Source: Takakia lepidozioides (Eukaryota > Streptophyta > Takakiopsida > Takakiales > Takakiaceae). Taken from it: 64,000 nt of DNA. Position 1 is the first letter of the stretch. Every line of letters starts with the position of its first letter. The stretch lies in the NCBI GenBank assembly GCA_030704615.1, contig CM060731.1:73328756-73392755 (forward strand), given 5' to 3'. Below the pieces are notes generated by a model, which was given only the letters and a program-made list of their open reading frames with translations, was not told the DNA's origin and searched no databases. Of the stretch, positions 42,806-54,900 are shown piece by piece. The position numbers and the translations under genes are program-made.

Positions 42806-43456
42806 CTACACCTTAACTTTGAAAGGTGAAAATCCTATTCTCCTTGCTTTCAAGAAGCTTGAGACGTTCTCAAATTTCAAGAAGCTAAGCAAGAAATCTC
42901 TAAGTTTGAGAATGAAGAAATCGTCGACGTCGATGTTCTCAAAAGACTTGAGAAGAAGACAAGATTCAGGAGGGTTGAACAAACACTTCAAAGCCATATC
43001 ATCAATCAGCAGAGTGTTACTCTGATTGTAAAAACCTTTAGAACTCTGCCATACTTTAAGGAGTGGTTTTAAGAACACAGGAGGTTGATCTTGTCCCGTT
43101 CGGTAATTTGGGTGCAGATTGCTTGGGCAAATGATACAATCCTCCTGCGACATGATGAACGCTGGCCGTGGAAGACCACGTAGGAGCAAATCCAGAACGA
43201 CATTTAAGTTTTTTAGCACCATGCAGCTCCAGATACCTAAAATGAAGTGCTTGTGTAACTCTTGCCAAACTTCCCGGTGCATCTTCCGTCTAAAGATTTG
43301 CCGATACCCAACAATAGCAGGAATGCTGTAATCAGATTCCGAAAAACGTGGAGCAGGTCCTCGGCTCTGGCGCTTCGTTATTTTGCATAGCACTCCATTC
43401 ACGTCAAAAATTATCAAGCGAGGTCCCCTCACAGGTGGAGATCCAGGCTGTCGGAT
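42806..43456 (-). CDS. FCP1/HAD-phosphatase-like gene 2
   Basis: An exon opening at a CAG acceptor (43456), about 216 codons. Motif I is LIIFDVNGVLCK, keeping the nucleophile Asp, with Asn in the +2 position as in a plant FCP1-like subgroup. Motif II region is ILGIWSC. Motif III/IV is NTLLIDDMALKCLFNP. The pieces are in the normal HAD order. The second Asp of DxD is Asn, so activity cannot be assumed. A 5' exon may lie upstream. Confidence 0.6.
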   Translation of the reverse strand: MRQPGSPPVRGPRLIIFDVNGVLCKITKRQSRGPAPRFSESDYSIPAIVGYRQIFRRKMHREVWQELHKHFILGIWSCMVLKNLNVVLDLLLRGLPRPAFIMSQEDCIICPSNLHPNYRTGQDQPPVFLKPLLKVWQSSKGFYNQSNTLLIDDMALKCLFNPPESCLLLKSFENIDVDDFFILKLRDFLLSFLKFENVSSFLKARRIGFSPFKVKV

Positions 43457-43562
43457 CTGTGAAGGAGTGATAAAGACACTTAAGTAAATCAAGAAAAGAA
43501 GAATCCCATGAACAGATAAGGAACTCAATGACCTCAGTATCCCAATACATTCTCAAAACTAT

Positions 43563-44320
43563 TCACTTTAATATCCCATGTTCCACTTCCAGGGCCTCTA
43601 GGTACTTTAGATGTGCATCCCATTCCTCCTTGTTCTTAGGCCATGGAAAGTCCCAGTGATTAATGAATTTCACTCTAGCATCCTGAAAGTAGATATCCTT
43701 AGGTATTCCAAAAGGGTTTTGCTCATTGAAGGCCCAAGTGTCCATTTTTGAATGCCTCAACTTCTCCAGGTGGGGCTTCAGATGACCCATCAGAAAATCA
43801 TCATTGTATGGATTTACAAGTGCTTCATATTTAGGTAGGAAGATGACCAGGCTCAGAGGATTGAGGAAAGACTTATAAATGTTCCCAACGACGTCGATAA
43901 GCAGGGTGTTAGACCTGTAGGCTTTAGAGTCGGGGTCTACGAACAAGTCGTAAAGTCGTTTGAAGTCGATTGGGGCCTTAGGTAGCGTAGGCGATATGTG
44001 TTGAAAGTAAGTCTATGTTGCACACATTGGTCGGAACTATAATGCATGACCTTGTGGGCGTTCATCCCGAACAAGGCTGATTTGAAATCCACGACAGTAT
44101 TTTCTTTGCCAGTGTTCCATAAGATGACCCAAAACTGCTTGACGACCCATTTGATGAAGTCTCCCACCTCATGTTGCATTGCTAACTTAAATCTTCCAGC
44201 GGAGATACAAGGCTGCGTTGCGGGAGGGGTTTTTGGCCCATTCTGGAGGTAGACCTCACATAGGAACCCGACATCCAAAACCAGGACATAATATCCGGGC
44301 TGACATCCATTTGGACCCAT
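43563..44320 (-). pseudogene. FCP1/HAD-phosphatase-like gene 3
   Basis: Two overlapping frames (44320-43937 and 43946-43563) read as one HAD-like protein broken by a frameshift near 43980. Motif I is YYVLVLDVGFLCEV (Asp kept, then V-G-F), then VILWNTGKE, then NTLLIDVVGNIYKSFLNP. The loss of the second Asp in LIDD and the frameshift indicate decay. It is a third tandem member of the cluster. Confidence 0.55.
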
Positions 44321-45042
44321 TGGAACAGCAAAGAAATCGTGGGATTGACAGCTTGGGAATAGTCGTGTGGTGGATAGATCATATCATCCTGCCATTAGGA
44401 AATAATTATTTAATTCATTGGAAGTTTTTCGCAATGGAATGCAAAAAGGAAAACAGAAGGCGGAGAATGAAGTACCAGCTTTGGCGGCACTTGCTCCAAG
44501 CCGGATGAGGTTTCGCCGCCAATTCCCCTGGCGATGGGTCTTTCGCCGTCCGGTATGTTTTTGTCGACCCCTCCCATAAGTAACCTCGCGCGATCGCCTG
44601 CGGTTTCTGAAGCTGCCACCTTGGGCGACGATATCCTCACTCTCAAGTCGTATTGTTTCTTCATTGTACGTTGTTGTGTGTCGTTTGTTCTGGTATGTGT
44701 CACTTTCTCCATATTGGACTCACGGATCTACAGAAAATGCGGGTGATTAGACTTTCGTATAAATTTCGATTCATTTACGAGACTATCACAGAGCAATAGG
44801 TTATTAGTTCCATTGGTAAAAGATTTTGATGTTATATCAAGTTTGTTATAAATTGGGTTTTACAAGTGTCAGGACAGTTCATAATCTGCAATACTCACGT
44901 CAACAGAGTTTTGATCGTCGACCAATGCCCTAGATGTCTGACCATCAACGATGTCTCTAACTCGTTGGCTTAAACCTTGATATGGTGACATCCGTAATGA
45001 CATATCCCCCTCCACAGGACTGAATCCCACCCCTGAGTCTAT

Positions 45043-48000
45043 TTATGAAATCTCCTTATCGAAGACATCTCTAGAATCAACGTTATCCTTTACATTGTCT
45101 CCCCCCACTTCTTCAGTGGAGGAAGACAACACAGTTGTCTCGGGATTGTCTCCTTCACCGGTATTTGTCTGGGCCTGTGGATGGTGGCTTTCCTTTGGTA
45201 CTACCTTCCCTGCTTGTTCAGCTGGTGGAGTTCTGCCTTGCTCAATTTTTTCTGTCTCCTCTTGCAAGAAATTGTTGACGGCATCATCGTGTTGGTAGTC
45301 ACCCTTGTCTTCCTCACCTCCCTCATGTTCTTCATTTTTCTCCAACATTTCGTTTCCGTCACCTTCTTCCTGGTTTTGCTCTGTCTCCAAATCTCTTTGT
45401 CCGTCGTCTTCATCATCATCGTCATCGTCAACATCATTTCCTTCGCCATTGTGCCTGTGGGTCTCCTGCCCTCCCAATGTGTCATCACCAACCTCGGTTC
45501 CATCCTCATTCTCCGTGTAGAGGAGTGTGTAATTAGCGGCAACCTTATTCGCGCAGAAATTTTTTTTCAGGTTGTGATTTATATCGAGGACTCGGACGTT
45601 CCTAGCCTGCAAAAGATGCAAACCAGAAATTAGAATTAGAATGAATATTAATTAGTAATTAGAATGAACGCGTGATCACGCGAGGTTCCAAAGATGTGTG
45701 TCGGAAATGGAAATGGAAAAGGAAATCGAATTGGAAATGGAAATGAAATGCTTACGTGGAGAGCCGATGTTAACATTACGCAAATGTTGATAGCCGCCAT
45801 CCCTTTGCCACAAAACAAGGACGCAATGTAGTCGCTCGACTCTGCCCGCAATTCGTGTTCATAAGCGGCACAATCTTTCTCGTGTTCCGTGAGCACAGTG
45901 TCCGGAGCCTTAATCATTGGTTTAAGGGGGCTGAACATCAGCACTCCCTGCAGGTGCTCCTCGTGGTTCTCAATCTGGGCAGCTGTAGCAGGAAATACGT
46001 AATCAAGGCACATGAGTGGCATTGAAAATGACTTTGGCCGGCTCATGTAAGGGTTGTCGAACTCTCCAGGAAGATACAACCCCTGAAGCAGAATATACTT
46101 GTCCCGCCCCTCACCAAACCTTATGTACGAAATCAGATTGGAAGAGGACCTTTGCTTCGAGAAGAAAACAAATGCATTGGGGCTCAGCTGCTGTTCGAAG
46201 AATGCATCGAAAATATTCTTGTAATTTCTTTGCATGAAAATAGTTGAATCATCGTCACAGACTGTGTTGACGAACACCATTGCGATGTTATCGAAATCCC
46301 TCTTTCTCACAATTTTCAACTGTGTTTTGGCATCTGTGAACCTCCGCTTCCCTCCTATGCACTGGTAATGTGACTTGAAGGTATCCTTGAGGTTGCCCAT
46401 TTCCTTCTCCATGTCTTCAACCCTTTTCTTACATGAAAGCAAGTATTTTATGAAAGCGTCACTCACTTTCTCGGTCTTCATATTCATGTTCACTTTGCTT
46501 TTCATGTTTTTGGCCCCCAGTTTCGATCGAAATGTCTCGAACTCCGACTTGTTGAACTTGTACCTTTTCTTCACTTCGAGCCATTGTGTTTTTGTGTACG
46601 GCTCTGGATGCTGCTTGCTCCTGGCATCAAATCCCAATACCACCATGACATCATTTATTCGATCGATGTAATCGGACAGACAGAGAATCTTAGGGTCTTT
46701 TCCTTTGTAAGGACCACGAACGCAAATCTTCAAGTCCAAAATCTTCTGCGCAACCTTCTTCATTTGAAGGGGGTTCAATCCTTGGAGTTTGCAGACTGTA
46801 AATTTGGTGAGCTGTGATTGTACACCCTTGTGCTTCTTTCCGTTAATGTCCAAGAGGTTTCCCTTCTCCCACTCTCTGAAAACCTCCTGCCACTTCTCCC
46901 AAACATCGTCATCGCAAAGGACCAAGGTCATGGCCTTCTTAACGCTAAGCATCTCCAATATAAGTTGTGAGGCTTGCAAAAATTCTTGGTCAACAGGAAC
47001 AACATGTCAAGCCAACACACAACAGGGACACACAGTTCTAGTGAATGTACAACAAAACATGAAATAATAAAGAAAGTCTGAATAATTACCTTCCACTGAA
47101 CGGTTTCAGATTTGGAAACATTATCGTTGAATTTCCTGGGCTTCCCCCTCAACTCATAGTACATCCTGGCGTGAGCAACTTTCTCCGGGAATGTTGTGTC
47201 GAATTTTTGGGCTTTATTTGGGTCGTTCAGGAGCTTAGAAATCTTCAGCAATCGATTATTGCTATCTGACCAGAGGATAATTGATGGTCATTCGGCGTAG
47301 TAGTCCCTCTGCTCCCGGTCAATAATCTCCTCCACGAGTTCCTGATTTGGAAAATGTTACATCGGCATGGAATTGAACTAGAAAAGAGCACGTGCGATCG
47401 CGCGTGCTTGCTTATCATGCTATGCATATCTTAGAAACAAGTCGTTGATGCATCTGATATAATCATCTAGTAGAAACACGCGCGATCGCACGAGAATGAT
47501 AATGAGGAAACGTAAAGAAATATCCGAAAGATGATTCTCATAGAAGCAGAGAAGAATATAGAAGCACGCACGATCGCGCGAGGTAAACGTTGATGTATTA
47601 TACCTTTGCAGCCATAATTGTGTGCTGGCCTCCAATGACGAAGAATTTTGAATTGTTAATATCCTTCTGATGCCTTGGTTTCATCGCAGACACCTGGGTT
47701 GGCACCTGTTCATTCCTCGGCGCCAGATAGATGGGATGTTTCGTATCTAGAATCCGCAATTGGTACAGATGGGCTTTTACTTCATCTTTATGATTAATAT
47801 TCAACGGACGATACACCATGCTTCTTGGAGCAAGTTCCATCCTTGAGATGTCAATTGAGATTATGTGGTTGAACCCAAAAGGAAACATGTCTTTGTAGTC
47901 ATTCTGCAGACTTTGATTCATCGCCTCGCACTTCACCTTGTCGAAAATCTCACCAGCTTTTGGCTTCTTGTTGTCATTCATAAATACAATATCGAGCTCT

Positions 48001-48449
48001 TCTTTCTTTTTCTTTTTCCCGGCTGGCTGCTCCTCCTCATTCTCAGTCTGAGAGGATCCCGTGTGGACTTCCGTTTCCCTTTACCCTTTGCCACCTTTGC
48101 TGCCTCATCGTCTCGTTGTTTTCTGTTGATGTTCCCTGCGCATAGAGTATATCTTGGAAAATGCTCCAAGCTCATACGAATCCCTGAGCAGTCAGGGCTG
48201 CACCACCTTCAGGGAAAGTGAATCTTATCTTTAGAGCTGGTTTCATCATTGCCTGTGAACGCGACGAGATTCCAGACAAAAGCCAAACGTCTTTTTTGCT
48301 CTACCATCCTCCAATATGAAAACCAGCATCATTGGATTCTCCACGTCAGACTCCATCTCAACATCTTTAACGTAGCCATAATTAAGCTCCTTCACCTCCG
48401 CTCCAATCTTGAAGGAAAACTTCAGTTGGTGGTCAGGAGGTACACTCAT
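45043..48449 (-). pseudogene. second ParB-like plus methyltransferase-like gene
   Basis: Minus-strand exons in order. 48449-48246 is an unknown N-terminus. About 48060-47604 is ParB-like, with HIISIDISRMELAP, VYRPLNI and the signature FFVIGGQHTIMAAK. 47341-47090 is helical. About 46990-45756 is methyltransferase-like, with motif-IV position IAMVFVNTVCD and motif I YIASLFCGKGMAAI. 45606-45043 completes the fold (NVRVLDINHNLKKN) and ends in an acidic tail. Order and spacing parallel the MULE gene at 25280-30220, but the sequences are far apart. An in-frame TGA at 47288-47290 stands where the frame otherwise continues. A frame change near 48070 is unresolved. The motif-IV Pro-Pro-Tyr is absent. 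Confidence 0.6.
45667..47583. repeat. GCGATCGC-core palindromes in introns of the second ParB-methyltransferase gene
   Basis: One unit (45667-45684) lies in intron 45607-45755. Three (47389-47406, 47477-47494, 47564-47583) lie in intron 47342-47603. All are variants of CACGCGCGATCGCGCGAGG. Confidence 0.8.
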
Positions 48450-48660
48450 AGGATTTATTCCTCACTCGGAGATCGTTTGGTTAAGAGTATACAAAGCTAC
48501 GTGGTCTATACTCACGTTTGGCGATTTTGTTGAGATGAACTCCCCTCATATCTCCTTGCATACGCCAACCAGGCAATCCACCGGTATGTTTGACTGACCA
48601 CTGAACATGAAACACAACATTATGTTATCTGGATTAGATATCTCATGGCATTATTTCAGG
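48450..48660. other. 5' flank of the second ParB-methyltransferase gene
   Basis: Short non-coding stretch up to MULE copy 2. The transposon landed just upstream of this gene, so its promoter is probably displaced. Confidence 0.4.
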
Positions 48661-48669
48661 ATTGAGAGG
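48661..48669. repeat. target-site duplication of MULE copy 2 (left)
   Basis: ATTGAGAGG directly before the G-run of the element end; repeated at 63326-63334. It differs from the copy 1 duplication, so the insertion was independent. Confidence 0.85.
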
Positions 48670-48717
48670 GGGGTTGCTATTTCATGAGCCATGAGCCATG
48701 AGCAGAGTCGTGAGTGT
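48670..48717. repeat. left terminal repeat of MULE copy 2
   Basis: GGGGTTGCTATTTCATGAGC followed by CATGAGC units; counterpart of 33394-33442 inverted. Confidence 0.85.
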
Positions 48718-49115
48718 GGAAAAAAACATGAGCAACACTATTTTCCGGAAATGAGTGTCCGCGGGAATAGGGTTTAGGGTGCCACGGTCATAGGGGGAGA
48801 AGGACCTCCCGATGAAGGAGGTTCGGCAATGTTATTTAGAATTATATATTGAAAGGCAATGTTTCGCAAATGGAAGGGTGGTACTGCTCTGTACAATGGG
48901 GGCCCATTTCAGCCTACCAGCCACTTGCAAAATCCACCCACACTCCCAATCCCAAACGAAATGAGCAATGACGCATTCTCGGAACGATGGACACAGAATA
49001 GAATAAAAAGAGGGCACAATGAGGTTTTTATTGATCCACATGAATTGCATTTGAAGCACGTCTACTGTGCTGATTGTGCAATCAAATCTTTAGCCCTGTG
49101 CCTACTGAATACAAG

Positions 49116-49952
49116 TCACGTTGTCAATGGGACTTCGACTGCTCTCAGAACTAGCTCATGAGTCATGGGGCTCCTCCAGGTAAAGTCGATTGCAGCCGTA
49201 GTACCGCCCCTAGTGATGTTCACCACAATGTCCTGCCCTTCAATCATACCACCATCGAATATGGAAATCTTCACGTTTTCGTCGTCCACACCAATGCGAA
49301 TGTCCCCATACAATGGAGAAGAGGAGCGCACTCCTTCAGGAGAATAGGTCTCTCTGATGGAGTCCACCCACGTCCAGTGGCAGCAGTTCCACTGCAACAG
49401 CATAGCAGTGCGCCTTCTTTTGCATGGGTGACCGTTGTAGCTGGGAAAATCGGAATCGAGGATGCGCAGGAGCCACGGACTCCTCAGACCAAGATCGTCA
49501 CCCCGCTCGAAGGCGTAGTGGCCTAGGATATACTCAAAAGCCACCAATGTTTCCACAATCGAACCAGTATCTTCTCTGTAATCTGTGTACCAGATAACAA
49601 TGTCTCCCAATGTGGCCGAATACATTGCATAATCGATGCCTCCAAATGGGCAGTCGTCCCGGTTCCGGAAGCACGGCATCCTTGCAAAGGAGGACCTGAG
49701 GACGACTTGGATGCCGATGACAATGACCTTGCGGACAGCTACGAAGCCCTTAGATTTTGGAAATGATGCGAAGCGGAAGAGCAGTCCGGCCTCCAATAAT
49801 GGAGCATCTGGGTCCCACGTACCCACCGACGGAGGTGGAACGTGTTCATCATGCCAGCGGTGGATGAACCCATACATCTTTCTCATCAACAAGGTATAGT
49901 TTGAGATCTGCCACCGAAGTCCATCCCCCCGGATGGAAATTCGGCGCCGCAT
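49116..49952 (-). CDS. MULE cargo gene B (copy 2, longer frame)
   Basis: 278-codon frame. The likely start is the Met of MYGFIHRWHDEH, since the codons before it run through the palindrome. It includes LLEAGLLFRFASFPKSKG, which is out of frame in copy 1, then the shared A/B domain (ARMPCFRNRDDCPFGGIDYA to the end). It is the best template for family searches. Function unknown. Confidence 0.65.
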   Translation of the reverse strand: MRRRISIRGDGLRWQISNYTLLMRKMYGFIHRWHDEHVPPPSVGTWDPDAPLLEAGLLFRFASFPKSKGFVAVRKVIVIGIQVVLRSSFARMPCFRNRDDCPFGGIDYAMYSATLGDIVIWYTDYREDTGSIVETLVAFEYILGHYAFERGDDLGLRSPWLLRILDSDFPSYNGHPCKRRRTAMLLQWNCCHWTWVDSIRETYSPEGVRSSSPLYGDIRIGVDDENVKISIFDGGMIEGQDIVVNITRGGTTAAIDFTWRSPMTHELVLRAVEVPLTT

Positions 49953-50203
49953 TTACATCGAAGAAGGGATGGACTTCGTCGTGTCCAGTGGCTATCGGCC
50001 CACCTGGCAGTGACTGCCCATAGTTTGCATGGCAGGGTAGGAAACTGAAACGGCTACATTCATGCAACAGCCAATCTTCATCGGTCCAGGATCCTGTAGG
50101 GGGGAAATTTAAATGTGCCCTGGAGTGTTTGTGAGGAATTGCAGCGTTAGTTTGAACTTTTTCCAGCCACCGCTGCTCCTCCTCCATCCGGGAGCTGCTG
50201 TCA

Positions 50204-50812
50204 TTGAGCGTACTCCGCTACTCTTTTTCAAGGATGCCGTGCCGCCGAAATCCAGCCGACTGCCCTTATCATGGCCACGATTATGCTATGTTCAAACTAG
50301 AATCAGGAGACATCATTGTCTGGCTCTCTGTTTTCACAGACGCTGCTGGAATCAAGCAAGAGTCTTTGCGCGCAATGGAGTATCTGGAGGGCTATTACCG
50401 CTTTGAGCGAGGTGAGGGCGAGGGTCAATGTGGTCCGTGGGTCCTGAAAATTGTTGACCTCGATATACCAAGCTGGAAAGGGATGCCGGACAGATCACGC
50501 ACGGCCTCGCTTTGGCGCTGGAACTGCTGCCAGTGGACCAGGGAGGACGGCACCGGGGAAAACTATATACGTGCAGATCACTCCACTCTTCCAGTGTATG
50601 GAGACATTCGGCTGAGTTGCGAAGACGAATCGCACGGGCACATGAGGCCCACAGTGACCTTGTCAATGTATGATGGTGGTATCATTGATGGACATGACAT
50701 TGTCGTCGGCTCCAGCAAGGGCAGCAGAACGACCAAATTGCAGTTTACCTCGAGGTGCCGCAGCAGTAATGAGCTTGTTTTGAGGGGTATCAAAGTTCCG
50801 TCGACTTGGTGA
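50204..50812 (+). CDS. MULE cargo gene A (copy 2)
   Basis: 202-codon frame nearly identical to the C-terminal part of copy 1 gene A. Two bases are missing near 50172 relative to copy 1, so the N-terminal frame is lost. The conserved domain from MPCRRNPADCPYHG onward is intact. Confidence 0.6.
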   Translation: MSVLRYSFSRMPCRRNPADCPYHGHDYAMFKLESGDIIVWLSVFTDAAGIKQESLRAMEYLEGYYRFERGEGEGQCGPWVLKIVDLDIPSWKGMPDRSRTASLWRWNCCQWTREDGTGENYIRADHSTLPVYGDIRLSCEDESHGHMRPTVTLSMYDGGIIDGHDIVVGSSKGSRTTKLQFTSRCRSSNELVLRGIKVPSTW

Positions 50813-51059
50813 AGCCCATGTAGAAGGAGGAAGGGCTTAGTTTTGTCTGCAGTTGGTAAATGTGAGACATCGTGTCCGACCAATAAACCCATGGTACCTC
50901 ACTTCTGTATGATTGTGTTTCATTCTGTTGAATAACTGTCGGAATTGGCCCACTGTTTACAATTTGATGTCTCATTTCTACAATGTGTCTGTCCGGATGA
51001 ATATACCAGAGTAACCGGTATGAGAGTCATGTGTCAAGAATATACCAGAGTAACGCCAT

Positions 51060-51835
51060 GTCGGCATTGAAATGCGGCACCGCATTTCCTTGTCCGACAT
51101 GGAAATGCGGTGCCGCATTTCAATGCCGACATGGAAATGTATGAACCGTATTTCAGTGTCGGACAATGGAATGCGGTGCATCATTTCCGTCCAGGTACAC
51201 GAAATACCAACACGGGTCTATAAATTGGACAGACAACGAGGTTGGCATTGCAAATGCGGCGACGCATTTCCAGCTTGGCAATGGAAACTTCTTTTTGGAC
51301 AAGGGAATGCGGTGCCGCATTTCCGTCCAACACTTCGAAAAGTGTGACATTTCCGACCAGCGCGATGGAATGCGTTACCGCATTTCCGTGAGTGGGTCTG
51401 CAAATGGACAAATTGCGATGTCCGTTCTGGAAATGCGGCGCCACATTTCGATGTCCGTCATCGACTTTTTTTTGACAATGGAATGCGGTGCCAATTTTTG
51501 CTGATGGGCCTGCAGTTCGAACAACGACCATCCCCAATATGGAAATGCGGCACCGCATTTCCAATTCCGCCATCTCGACCTCCTTGTTCGACCTCTGTAA
51601 GCGTGGTGGCATCCATGCAATGAGCGGGAGAGGCCAAAACTGGCGTGTGGACAAGGAAAATTTTGGAAATGCGGCACCGCATTTCCAATTCAGATTACTT
51701 TTTACTATGCCAACATTGAAATGGAAAATTTAGTCCCTCCCCTGTTTTGGAAATGCGGTGCCGCATTTCCAAAAGAAGTTTTTAGAGTTGCCAAAATTTT
51801 GGAAATACGGTGCCCCATTTCTGATTTTGGGAGCG
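51060..51835. repeat. palindrome array 2, copy 2
   Basis: About 12 units of the AAATGCGG-NN-CCGCATTT palindrome. It is the inverted counterpart of 30355-31040, with local sequence drift. Confidence 0.88.
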
Positions 51836-51958
51836 TCGTGGTTTGGGCAATTGTGTGGCTGGAATGCACACTGGAGAGGGGTCACGAATGTCGGGGAGAA
51901 TTTCCTTTATATACTCTGGAAGAGAATTTACATTCACAGAGACTTCATTAATATTCTA

Positions 51959-54900
51959 TTAATCTTGAAAATCATCCGAATCCTCATCATGTTCTAGACT
52001 GTCATGCTCCGCCTCCACCCCCTCATTGCCTTTCTCATCTCCAGCGGACTGCTCGTTGGCCAGGCTTTCGAAAATCCCATCTTCCCCTTGCGGAACTGTC
52101 CATCTCACCTCCGTTGGGTCGTCTTCCTCCCTGTCTGCGTCGCTCTCATCCGCTGAATCACATATGTACTTTCGTACCCGTCTACCTGTCTGAGCTGCTG
52201 CCAACTCTTTCCTTATCCTTCTGTCCTCCCTAGCCCTCTCCAAAATCTGCTCTACTTTACTGGGATTCTCACTTCTTCTAATTGCTGTATTTGCGAGTTT
52301 AGCTGCATAACTAGGAAGGGAGTAGTCCCTCACCGGGCTCGTCATGAAGTCGGCCCTCGCAAAGAACGGGACATTCTTCATGGCAGGAAGTGTAGGCCCT
52401 ACATGTTTCGACCCGGACCCTGTAATCCTGCACATGACAATCATCAACGAGACTAATGAGAACCACAGTCCGGAAATTCGTTTGACAAAAATGACCCAGA
52501 AGGCTTTGCAAACTTAGAAGGCTTTGCAAACTTGCAATGTTTGCACTCACTCGTATTCCAGGTTCTCCTCCGCATCAATGTCCACTGTGTCTTCCTCGGA
52601 CTCCAACGAATCCGAGGAGACTTCCGCTCTGTTGGGAGCCTTAACATTCCGTTGCAGCCCTTCCAGATGGGATCCCCACACGGATGAATCCTCCTCGTAG
52701 GCAAAGAGGTGCCGGTCGGAAAACCGCCCAGCCCACATTGAGGCACCTGTTACAATGCCATCCACACATTACAACATGGCGCTTCAGATGTTGCGAACTA
52801 CATCCTAACGAGAATTTGCAGAACAGCATAGATCAAGATTCTGCATACCTGTCCCACAGATGAGGTCGAGCACTGTGCCCTCCACGTCTGTGCATGTCTC
52901 CATAATTGTCTGAATGAAGGCAGGGCTCCGAGTCCGTGAGTACCGCAGGGGTTCCGTTGAAGTGAGGCTATGAGGGAGAAGTTCCTTGGGAACGTTGTTG
53001 AACAAACGTCGTAATCGAGGGGGTCGCAGTTCGGGTCAACCTTTCCTCCCTCCTTCCTGAAAGCAAAGGTGGAGTTCTCCTTCACAAAGCAGTATGCATC
53101 GAACTGCTTCGTCTGCATACACAGGGGGAACGATTAGAAACCGAATGCGGCACCGCATTTGAAAACACCCAAGCAAATGAATGGACGAGTGCCAGTGTCG
53201 TAATCACCTTCTTCCCTTCCGACCGAAGGCCCAGTGTGTTGATGCACGTCCACTTCTTTTTCAGAATCGGGACGGCGCTCTTGCGGGTCCACTTCGCAAT
53301 TCCTGTCTGAGTGTTTTTTCCTCTGCTCGCCAGGACAACCACACAGCCTCTGTCGTCCAACACCATGCGGGCAAGCCCGAATCCTTTCTTCCAAAAGTCC
53401 TCCGAGTACCTGTTCCAAGATGGCAAAGCTTGCAGTCCTTCCACAGGCTCTCCGTCCGGAATATCCAAGATGATCATATCGCAAGACCACTCGGTGGCAT
53501 TTCCGCCCCTCCTACAATCCTTGTCTGCACACACCCTCTCAAAGAACGAGACCATATTCTGAAATCCTGGGGTGTCGGAAGGCTCTTCGGCAGTCGCCTT
53601 CTTCAGTGCTCTGCCCTTCAGACCCTCCATGGTCTTCATGTATGCCAACTTGGCTGCCCGTCCATCCAAAGCCGCCAAGAAACTCTCATTTACACACTGG
53701 ACTATTGTTTCGGGAGCCACTTTCGGCCTCTTCATTTCCACCGGCTCGAAAGGGTGCCCCCCTGGGGGGTTGAAGAGTGCCTTCTTTGCCGAGCCAGTTC
53801 TCGTGCCTCTCGTGACAACGGTGGGCACAGGGGAGGCAGCCTGCGTTTGGGGGTGTGGGCTGGTTGCAAAGTCTCCATCGGAGTCCTCTTCCTCACCCTC
53901 TTCCTGAACAGGCTGTTTCTGCTTCTTCGTTTTGGCGGGTGTCACAACAGCTGCTCCTTGCTGGCGAGTCCTCTTCTTTGACCCCTTCTGTTGGGCCTGC
54001 ACAGCTGCATCCACCGTCTTTTGTGCCATCTCAGCTGCCTTTTGGATTCTTCCAGAGCAGCAGATTCCTTTGCCGACTTTGGCCCAGCAGGGACACGTCT
54101 TTCCTTTCTCTTCTCTTCTGCCAAGGCGTGCAGATCTTTCTCAGACTCGTCAACAATACCGCCAGACATATCCAGGTACCAGGGGCATCCAACGAGATGC
54201 GCGGGATGCCATTGTTTCTGCATCTCGGGTGTGTAGACACAGCTTGGGCCCGCCACGGTCCAAGCCATGAAGAACGGGGGCTCTTGAGCCAGGGCCCCTG
54301 TCTGAAGGAGCACGTATTTCATATACCTGCAAGGCAGTCAGCATGCGTGAGCATAAGATTGGACGAACCTACTCGCAGAGTGCCACCGAAAACATAAAAT
54401 GCGAATGCGGTGCCGCATTTCCGAGACAAACCTCGTAACCAGGCTTCGCATACAAGGGCAGTTGTGCTTCACCTGTAAACAATTCGCATTGCAGCTTTCC
54501 CCGCTCCCTCCTGATGTGTAAACTCCACGCTCCTTCTTGCTGTCTGTAGCTCTCTGGCGAAAAGGTTGTCCTTGTACGCACATCTGAAACGTGTCACGTA
54601 GTCTTCCAATGTCTGTGTTCCATCCCATTTGACGTACAAGCCGAATGAATTTGTGTGCATTACGACTTGCTCCTTCGCATTCGACATTACCTGCGATTCC
54701 CAAATGCATTGTCACGTAGCAGTTCAGGGAATTCATTTCAGAAAAGCAAATCTGGGGAAGTACCTTGAATTACCTGGAACCACCAAGTCATGCGGTTGAG
54801 CCACACATCCACTGCAGGGTCGGAAACTTCGAGTGGAAAAGACCACATTGTCCTTATGCTCTCGGATGCATTCCAGATCGACAGCCACCGTGTCTGCCAT

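Larger units (their letters stand above)
37841..44603. repeat. dispersed GCGATCGC-core palindromes, HAD-gene region
   Basis: The form is CACGCGCGATCGCGCGAGG, often preceded by GAAC and followed by TT. Seen at about 37841, 38350, 38786, 40330, 41392 and 44584. The centre is always GATC and the flanks are CG-rich dyads, in AT-rich surroundings. Where gene structure can be read, they fall between exons. None is seen in gene X, the gypsy element or the MULE copies. Confidence 0.75.

Noticed and set aside
44410-44712. 100-codon minus-strand ORF
   Set aside because: It runs through a GATC palindrome (GDRARLL) and splice-like sites, so it is more likely intron plus partial exon. No domain was seen.
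45043-45500. Asp/Glu-rich tail as a separate acidic protein
   Set aside because: It follows an acceptor at 45606 and completes the Rossmann-like segment after motif I, so it is read as the last exon of the ParB-methyltransferase gene.
53181-53981. 266-codon plus-strand ORF in copy 2 (also 28288-29013 minus in copy 1)
   Set aside because: Antisense shadow of the methyltransferase-like exons, whose sense frame carries the motifs and splice sites.
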